Origin: Microbacteriaceae bacterium
Lineage (GTDB): Bacteria > Actinomycetota > Actinomycetes > Actinomycetales > Microbacteriaceae
Reading direction: 5' to 3'
Length of the DNA: 64,000 nucleotides
NCBI GenBank assembly: GCA_025464975.1
Contig: JAODMT010000006.1
Location: forward strand, 62,001-126,000
This document shows positions 59,296 to 64,000 of this stretch, one piece after another. The position numbers and the translations under genes are program-made. A model generated the notes under the pieces. The model did not search any database, was not told the origin of the DNA, and saw nothing but the letters and a program-made list of their open reading frames with translations. How positions within the stretch are numbered: the stretch's first letter is position 1; every line of letters begins with the position of its first letter.

Positions 59296-60096
59296 CTAGA
59301 ACTGGTCGGACTCGATCGGCTCCGTTTCGAGCAGGTTGGCAACGCTTTCCAGAATCTCGTCGGGGCGGAACGGGTACCGGCTGATCTCCGCCTCGTCGCT
59401 GATGCCGGTGAGTACGAGGATCGTGTGCAGGCCGGCTTCGATTCCGGCGATGACGTCGGTATCCATCCGGTCGCCAATCATGCCGGTGTTCTCGGAGTGC
59501 GCGCCGATCTTGTTCATCGCCGATCGGAACATCATCGGGTTTGGTTTGCCGACGACATACGGTTCCTTGCCGGTGGCCTTCGAGATGAGCGCGGCGACGG
59601 CTCCGGTGGCCGGAAGGGGTCCGTCGGCGCTCGGACCCGTCGCATCCGGATTCGTGGCGATGAAGCGCGACCCGGAGCCGATCAGTCGAATCGCCTTGGT
59701 GATCGCCTCGAAGGAGTAGTTGCGGGTCTCACCGATCACGACATAGTCCGGGTTGGTCTCGGTCATGATGAACCCGGCTTCATGCAGTGCCGTCGTGATT
59801 CCGGCCTCGCCGATGACGAAGGCCGACCCTCCGGGAGCCTGCGAGGCGAGGAAATCGGCTGTCGCGAGGGCAGACGTCCAAATTGCCTCCTCCGGAACAT
59901 CGAGCCCAGAAGCCTTCAGGCGGGCGCTGAGATCCCGCGGGGTGAAGATCGAGTTGTTGGTGAGTACAAGGTACGGCTTGCCCTGGTCGCGCCACTGCTG
60001 AAGCAGAGCCGCCGCACCGGGAACGGGGTGGTTTTCGTGAACGAGCACGCCGTCCATGTCGGTCAGCCAGCACTCGATTTCGCCTCGGTCTCTCAT
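59296..60096 (-). CDS. HAD-IIA family phosphatase (NagD-like)
   Basis: A 266-residue HAD hydrolase. DMDGVL (Asp13, Asp15) is motif I, LTNNS motif II, a C2-type cap follows, Lys is in GKPNPMMF and GDRMDTDV is motif IV. It dephosphorylates a small sugar or nucleotide phosphate; the exact substrate is not predictable. ATG 60096. Convergent with the upstream gene, 6 bp apart. Confidence 0.9.
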   Translation of the reverse strand: MRDRGEIECWLTDMDGVLVHENHPVPGAAALLQQWRDQGKPYLVLTNNSIFTPRDLSARLKASGLDVPEEAIWTSALATADFLASQAPGGSAFVIGEAGITTALHEAGFIMTETNPDYVVIGETRNYSFEAITKAIRLIGSGSRFIATNPDATGPSADGPLPATGAVAALISKATGKEPYVVGKPNPMMFRSAMNKIGAHSENTGMIGDRMDTDVIAGIEAGLHTILVLTGISDEAEISRYPFRPDEILESVANLLETEPIESDQF

Positions 60097-60162
60097 GGGG
60101 ACATAGTATCGAGACTGCGGCGAAGGCCGAGCGGCATCCCGATCCCCGCTAGCCTCGATTGC

Positions 60163-60816
60163 GTGCCTGATACACCGACCGACGAGACGCCAGAGCCGAG
60201 CGTCGAGCTCACTACCTACGGGATCGGGCCGTGGAAGGGCGAACTGCCAACCGAGCCGTTCTACGATCCCGAGCTGTTAGCCAAGGGCGACTCGCGCAAC
60301 GTCGTCGACCGCTACCGCTACTGGCGGATGGAAGCGATCGTGGCCGATCTCGACCTCACGCGGCACCCATTCCATGTCGCGATCGAGAACTGGCAGCACG
60401 ACATGAACATCGGTTCGATCGTGCGAAGCGCCAATGCTTTCGCGGCTGACACGGTCCACATCATCGGCCGCAAGCGCTGGAACAAGCGTGGGGCGATGGT
60501 CACCGATCGGTATCAGCACGTGCAATACCACCCGGATGTCTCGAGCTTCGCCGACTGGGCGAGCGACGCCGGGATCCCAATCATCGCCATCGACAACGTG
60601 CCTGGCTCCGTGATCATTGAGACGTTCCGGTTTCCCGCGTCCTGCGTCCTCCTGTTCGGGCAGGAGGGTCCAGGGCTGTCGCCGGAGGCGCTCGCCGCGG
60701 CCGACACGGTGGTGGAGATCAGCCAGTTCGGAAGCACCAGAAGCATCAACGCCTCCGCGGCCGCGGCAATCGCGATGCACGCCTGGATCGTGCAGCACGC
60801 CAGCTTCCCGAGCTGA
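60163..60816 (+). CDS. TrmH-family RNA methyltransferase (SpoU class)
   Basis: A 217-residue SPOUT methyltransferase. The three knot motifs are MNIGSIVRSANAF, LLFGQEGPGLS and STRSINASAAAAIAMH. It 2'-O-methylates tRNA or rRNA. GTG 60163 follows a TAGCCT box by seven bases, giving a leaderless message; the longer frame upstream is antisense to the HAD gene. Confidence 0.9.
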   Translation: MPDTPTDETPEPSVELTTYGIGPWKGELPTEPFYDPELLAKGDSRNVVDRYRYWRMEAIVADLDLTRHPFHVAIENWQHDMNIGSIVRSANAFAADTVHIIGRKRWNKRGAMVTDRYQHVQYHPDVSSFADWASDAGIPIIAIDNVPGSVIIETFRFPASCVLLFGQEGPGLSPEALAAADTVVEISQFGSTRSINASAAAAIAMHAWIVQHASFPS

Positions 60817-60837
60817 CCGCCCGGCAGTTTCGCCGCG

Positions 60838-62745
60838 TCAGGCCCCGATGGGGGACGGGCGCAGCTCGCGCAACAGCCGGAACCTGCCCTGTCTCCTCGC
60901 GCCGAGCGTCGCGACGAGGAGCGATCCGACGAGCCAGAGAAGCAACGGCACGATCGCATTCCAGACGTCCGCGGAGAGCCCCCCGTACATGAGCTGGCGG
61001 ATCCCGTCGACCGCGTGGCTCATCGGCAGCAACCAATGCAGCGCAGCCAACGGCGCGGGAAGCGTCTGCCACGGGAAAGTGCCGCCGGCCGTGACCAGCT
61101 GAACCACCATGAACACGAGCGCGAGGAACTGCCCGACACTGCCAAGCAACACGTTGAGGGCAAGCACTATCGCGGCGAAGGTGACCGCGACGAAGGCCAT
61201 GAAGCCGATCAGCCCGAGCGGATTGGCCACGTCCAGGTGGAGGGCCAGAGTGACGATTGCGAAGAGCGCGACCATCTGCACGACGCCGAGCAGCGCGGGG
61301 GTGAGCCAACCAGCGAGCGTCGTGCGGATGGGGCGGCTGACGGCCGTGAGGGCGCGCCGCGACAGCGGCCGGACGATCAGGAATAGCGCGTAGATACCGA
61401 TCCACGATGCGAGGCTCAGGAAGAACGGTGCGAGGCCGGCCCCGTAGTTCTGCGCCTCGGTGATCGCGGTCTGATTGACCTGGAGCGGGTTGGCGATCAA
61501 GTTCGATGCGGTCTTTCGCTGCGTTGCGGTGGTCTGCGGAATCTGTGTCACGGCGTCGGAAAGCGAACCGCTCAGGGTGCTCGAACCGCTCGCCAGTTGA
61601 CCGACGCCGTTCGACAGCTCGGATGCGCCGCTCGAGGTCTGCCCGGCCCCGATGTTGAGCTGTGCGGCGCCGGTCGCGGCCGAGTGCACGGCCGATTCGA
61701 GGCCGGGGGTCTGCCCGTTGAGCGCCGCGGCGCCCGCGGACAGTCTCGCGGCTCCCGCTGACGCGGCGGATAGCCCGGGAACAACCGTCGAACTAACCGT
61801 CCCGGCGATCCCGGCCGTGACCGGCGAGAGGGCGCGCAGTTGCGCCAGAATCGGGCCGCTGACGGCGGGATCGACCCCGGCGGCGGTAAACGCGTTGGCG
61901 ATCTGCGTCTGCTGCGCGGCGGTGGGGGCGAGAGCCGCGGCCTGGGCTGTTGCGCCCTGAAGTGCGGAACCCTGCCCCGCGGCGGTCGCGAGGCTCGACG
62001 ACAGGGCACCGGCTCCGGCTGCGAGGCTCGCGGTAGCCGGCGGCAGAGCGGAAGTCCGCGAATCGATCCGGGCGAGCCCGGCGGAGAGGGAGGCGGCACC
62101 GGATGCGACGCTCGCGCTTCCCGAGGCCAGCGAGGTCGCGCCGGTCGCAGCGGTCGCAGCTCCCGACGCGACTGACGCGGCCCCGGTTGCGGCGCTGGCC
62201 AGGCCGCCGCGAATCGAGTTGATGTTGGTAAGCAGTGTGTTGGATGCGGTCGCGCCGACCTCGTTCGCGATCTCGACTCGCACGGCCTCGGCGGCCTGTT
62301 TGGCGATGGTCGTGCTCAGGTAGCTGTTCGTGTCGTCGGTCGTGAGCTTGAGCGCGGCAGAGACGGGATGATTGCCGGTCGCCGAGGCGAGCGTGCGGGA
62401 GAAGTCGGCAGGAAAGTCGAGCTCGAAGTCGTACTTCCCCTGCTTGACGCCCGCGGCAGCCGTTGCGGCGGAGACCCGCACCCAGTCAAATTGCTTGCCC
62501 TTCATGAGGCTCGCGGCGGCGTTCATCCCGTAATCCACAGCTTTGCCGTTGACCGTCGTACCGGTGTCCTGAACGACGAGCGCCGCAGGGACCCGATCGA
62601 GGCCGCTATACGGATCCTGATTGCCCCACAGGTATAGCCCCCCGTAGACGACCGGAACTGTCATGAGCGCGATGAGTGACGCGATGCCGATGCGGCTCGC
62701 GGTAAGCCGCGCGACCTCGGCGCGAACGAGCGGGTAGATCTTCAT
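60838..62745 (-). CDS. YhgE/Pip-domain membrane protein
   Basis: A 635-residue protein with the ABC-2-like layout of the YhgE/Pip group: an N-terminal helix (IGIASLIALMTVPVVYGGLYLWGN), a large extracellular region of about 380 residues, and five helices at the C-terminus. The extracellular part holds a long Ala/Ser/Gly-rich stretch with seven-residue periodicity (ASGAATAATGATSLASGSASVASGAAS and so on), probably a coiled coil. Related proteins are phage receptors or ESX/type VII-associated. ATG 62745 overlaps the preceding gene (ATGA). Confidence 0.88.
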   Translation of the reverse strand: MKIYPLVRAEVARLTASRIGIASLIALMTVPVVYGGLYLWGNQDPYSGLDRVPAALVVQDTGTTVNGKAVDYGMNAAASLMKGKQFDWVRVSAATAAAGVKQGKYDFELDFPADFSRTLASATGNHPVSAALKLTTDDTNSYLSTTIAKQAAEAVRVEIANEVGATASNTLLTNINSIRGGLASAATGAASVASGAATAATGATSLASGSASVASGAASLSAGLARIDSRTSALPPATASLAAGAGALSSSLATAAGQGSALQGATAQAAALAPTAAQQTQIANAFTAAGVDPAVSGPILAQLRALSPVTAGIAGTVSSTVVPGLSAASAGAARLSAGAAALNGQTPGLESAVHSAATGAAQLNIGAGQTSSGASELSNGVGQLASGSSTLSGSLSDAVTQIPQTTATQRKTASNLIANPLQVNQTAITEAQNYGAGLAPFFLSLASWIGIYALFLIVRPLSRRALTAVSRPIRTTLAGWLTPALLGVVQMVALFAIVTLALHLDVANPLGLIGFMAFVAVTFAAIVLALNVLLGSVGQFLALVFMVVQLVTAGGTFPWQTLPAPLAALHWLLPMSHAVDGIRQLMYGGLSADVWNAIVPLLLWLVGSLLVATLGARRQGRFRLLRELRPSPIGA

Positions 62746-63425
62746 GGTCGTGAGCTTTCGGCGATGTCGCTGGCAACGGTCTCGGTGGGGGAGGCTCCTG
62801 GTGGCTGCGGTTCGGCTCCGTCGCGAGCGCCGAGGGCGAGCAGGATGTTGGCCGTGGCGAGGTCGGTCACGATCGCGACTGTCACGCCTCGCTCGGCGAT
62901 CGCGGCGAGCGGCCGGTACCACTCGGCCGGAGCTCCGCCGTGGCGCTCCGGTGAGGTCACAACGAGCGATTCGACCCCGTGCCTCAGCACCGCGAGTTCG
63001 GCGAGCAGGCGGATCCGGTCGGTCGCCGGGAGGGCGCGCACCGGCAGGTTCGCGTAGTCCTCGAGCCGGTGTCGCACGAGGAAGTCGCTTACCGCTCGCC
63101 GCGACGTCGGAAGCGAAGCGAACGAGAACTCTTCGGCGACGACGGTCTTCAACCGGATGCCGGGGCTCGGTTCGGAAGCTATGGGCGTGTCGACGACAGC
63201 CGTTCGATTGCGAAGGCCGGCCTCATCCTCCGCCCCATCGACGAGCACGCGACCAGAGTCCGGCCGGATCCGGCCGCCGAGCAGCATCGAGACGAGAAGT
63301 GGTCGCTCGTCCGATTCGACCGCGATCACGACCGGGATCCGTCCGTCGACGACGAGCCGAATCGGGGGCACGGCGGCGCCGAGACCCGTTCCGATGGCGG
63401 CGTCTTCGAGGGATACCCGCATCAT
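62742..63425 (-). CDS. ABC-ATPase-like protein lacking Walker and signature motifs
   Basis: A 227-residue protein whose order of segments follows an ABC ATPase: VVIAVESDERPLLVSMLLGGRIRPDSGRVLVDG is where Walker A and the following RPxSGxVxxDG should be; ALPATDRIRLLAELAVL replaces the LSGGQ segment; ESLVVTSPERHG replaces Walker B; TVAIVTDL replaces the H-loop region. RPDSGRVLVDG is kept, but Gly-Lys-Ser/Thr and the catalytic Glu are gone, so it probably cannot hydrolyse ATP. ATG 63425 overlaps the TetR stop. It is translated together with the YhgE protein and may be its cytoplasmic partner. Confidence 0.75.
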   Translation of the reverse strand: MMRVSLEDAAIGTGLGAAVPPIRLVVDGRIPVVIAVESDERPLLVSMLLGGRIRPDSGRVLVDGAEDEAGLRNRTAVVDTPIASEPSPGIRLKTVVAEEFSFASLPTSRRAVSDFLVRHRLEDYANLPVRALPATDRIRLLAELAVLRHGVESLVVTSPERHGGAPAEWYRPLAAIAERGVTVAIVTDLATANILLALGARDGAEPQPPGASPTETVASDIAESSRP

Positions 63426-64000
63426 TCGCCGCTCCAGGTCAGTTCGGGCGTCTCGGCGATGAACTCGTGCGACTCGCGCCATCCGAGTCCCACTGCGCCG
63501 AGGGTCATCAGCATGACCAGGCGGTGGCCCTCGCCGGCTCCGATCGCGTGTTCGGTCGATTCCTCTAGCACCGAAAGCGCGGTGTCTTCGACGAGTCGGG
63601 CGAGTCGGTCGACCGGAATGTCGGGCCGCATCGTGCCGTTGGCTTGCCCGGCGCGGATGGCCTCCCGGACCTCTCGACGAACGGGCCCGAGGGCGCCGAC
63701 CGTATGGGAGGCGAGCGGGCCACGGAGGGCCACGACGGCCATCACCCGCACGCTCTCCACTTCGATCCAGAGGTGCGAGGCGATCAGCGCCAGCCGGGTG
63801 AGCGGGTCGGAATGTGAAACCGTCTCGAGTGCTGACGCGACACGCCGCGATCCGGAGGTCACCAGCTCGAGCAGCAGGTCGTCGCGATTTGAGAAGTGCC
63901 CGTAGACGGATCGTCGGCTGAGGCCCGCCGCGGCCGCGATCGCCTCGAGCGAGGCGGCCGGGTCGCGGTTGAGCACAGCGCGTGCCGCCGCGAGCAGGGC
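63422..64000 (-). CDS. TetR-family regulator (5' end outside window)
   Basis: The frame is open to the window edge, so the N-terminus is cut. Visible are the end of helix 1 (ALLAAARAVLNRDPAASLEAIAAAAGLSRRSVYGHFSNRDDLLLELV) and a C-terminal ligand domain (about 193 residues in all). A GTG at 63976 is a possible internal start, but the sequence upstream of it is typical TetR and the true start is probably outside. First gene of the TetR / ABC-like / YhgE operon, coupled by overlaps. Confidence 0.88.
   Translation of the reverse strand, partial: ALLAAARAVLNRDPAASLEAIAAAAGLSRRSVYGHFSNRDDLLLELVTSGSRRVASALETVSHSDPLTRLALIASHLWIEVESVRVMAVVALRGPLASHTVGALGPVRREVREAIRAGQANGTMRPDIPVDRLARLVEDTALSVLEESTEHAIGAGEGHRLVMLMTLGAVGLGWRESHEFIAETPELTWSGE

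Overview
The window is high-GC actinobacterial DNA, most likely from a Microbacteriaceae genus. The evidence is a dnaK-grpE-dnaJ-hspR locus with HspR (HAIR) operators, a C50-carotenoid cluster (crtB, crtI, split lycopene cyclase-like crtYe/crtYf, lycopene elongase crtEb), a DUF6421 gene, many apparently leaderless or GTG starts, and short palindromic repeats of the GAGTAGGTCGC...CGTATCGA type that are common between genes in this family. There is no rRNA, CRISPR array, phage or intact transposon. One tRNA (Gly-CCC) is present.

Regions, left to right. (1) 1-7.5 kb: a tightly coupled plus-strand catabolic operon. It holds a DUF885 peptidase-like protein (cut by the window edge), an alpha/beta hydrolase, a ketopantoate-reductase-like enzyme, methylaspartate ammonia-lyase, a creatininase-family amidohydrolase, an M20 peptidase, an M19 dipeptidase and a GNAT enzyme. 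No glutamate mutase is present, so the lyase is probably fed by hydrolysis of an amide or peptide. (2) 7.8-20.5 kb: a sugar/glycan utilisation locus with a mannitol dehydrogenase-family enzyme, a CUT1-type ABC importer without its own ATPase, a serine beta-lactamase-fold hydrolase, GH95-like and GH29 fucosidase-type enzymes, a FadR-type GntR regulator and a secreted GH87 alpha-1,3-glucanase-like protein. Two divergent promoter regions share one operator-like motif (four sites). (3) 20.8-27.8 kb: cell-envelope genes, namely two small secreted His/Asp-rich proteins, a histidine kinase/response regulator pair, an L,D-transpeptidase lipoprotein, an Ig-like secreted protein, a terpenoid-cyclase-fold protein and a small membrane protein.

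(4) 27.9-32.1 kb: a decayed stretch ending at the tRNA-Gly. It contains a frameshifted and truncated Nramp-type transporter, a frameshifted fragment of a CitB/DcuR-type regulator, an SDR remnant, a TetR regulator with an unusual N-terminal domain, a hypothetical gene and a 59-residue membrane protein. (5) 32.2-41.5 kb: dcd, idi, the carotenoid operon, a SRPBCC/ArsR pair, an isocitrate-lyase/PEP-mutase-family enzyme, an MFS transporter and an EXPERA-type membrane protein. (6) 41.6-50 kb: the heat-shock module dnaK-grpE-dnaJ-hspR, then a membrane protein, an rRNA methyltransferase-like gene and clpB, with HAIR operators before dnaK (two) and clpB (one). (7) 50-64 kb: mostly housekeeping genes (OafA-like acyltransferase, alcohol dehydrogenase, threonine aldolase, DUF6421, GntR, xthA, pyrE, septum-formation-like protein, HAD phosphatase, TrmH-type methyltransferase). 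It ends in a TetR / degenerate ABC-ATPase-like / YhgE-Pip operon cut by the right edge.

Two dispersed repeat families stand out: a 77-bp palindromic element in two copies of identical length (7621 and 38552), and the GAGTAGGTCGC family, present between grpE and dnaJ and as an array that supplies the stop codon of the threonine aldolase gene. All functional calls rest on sequence motifs and recalled family knowledge; no database search was run.
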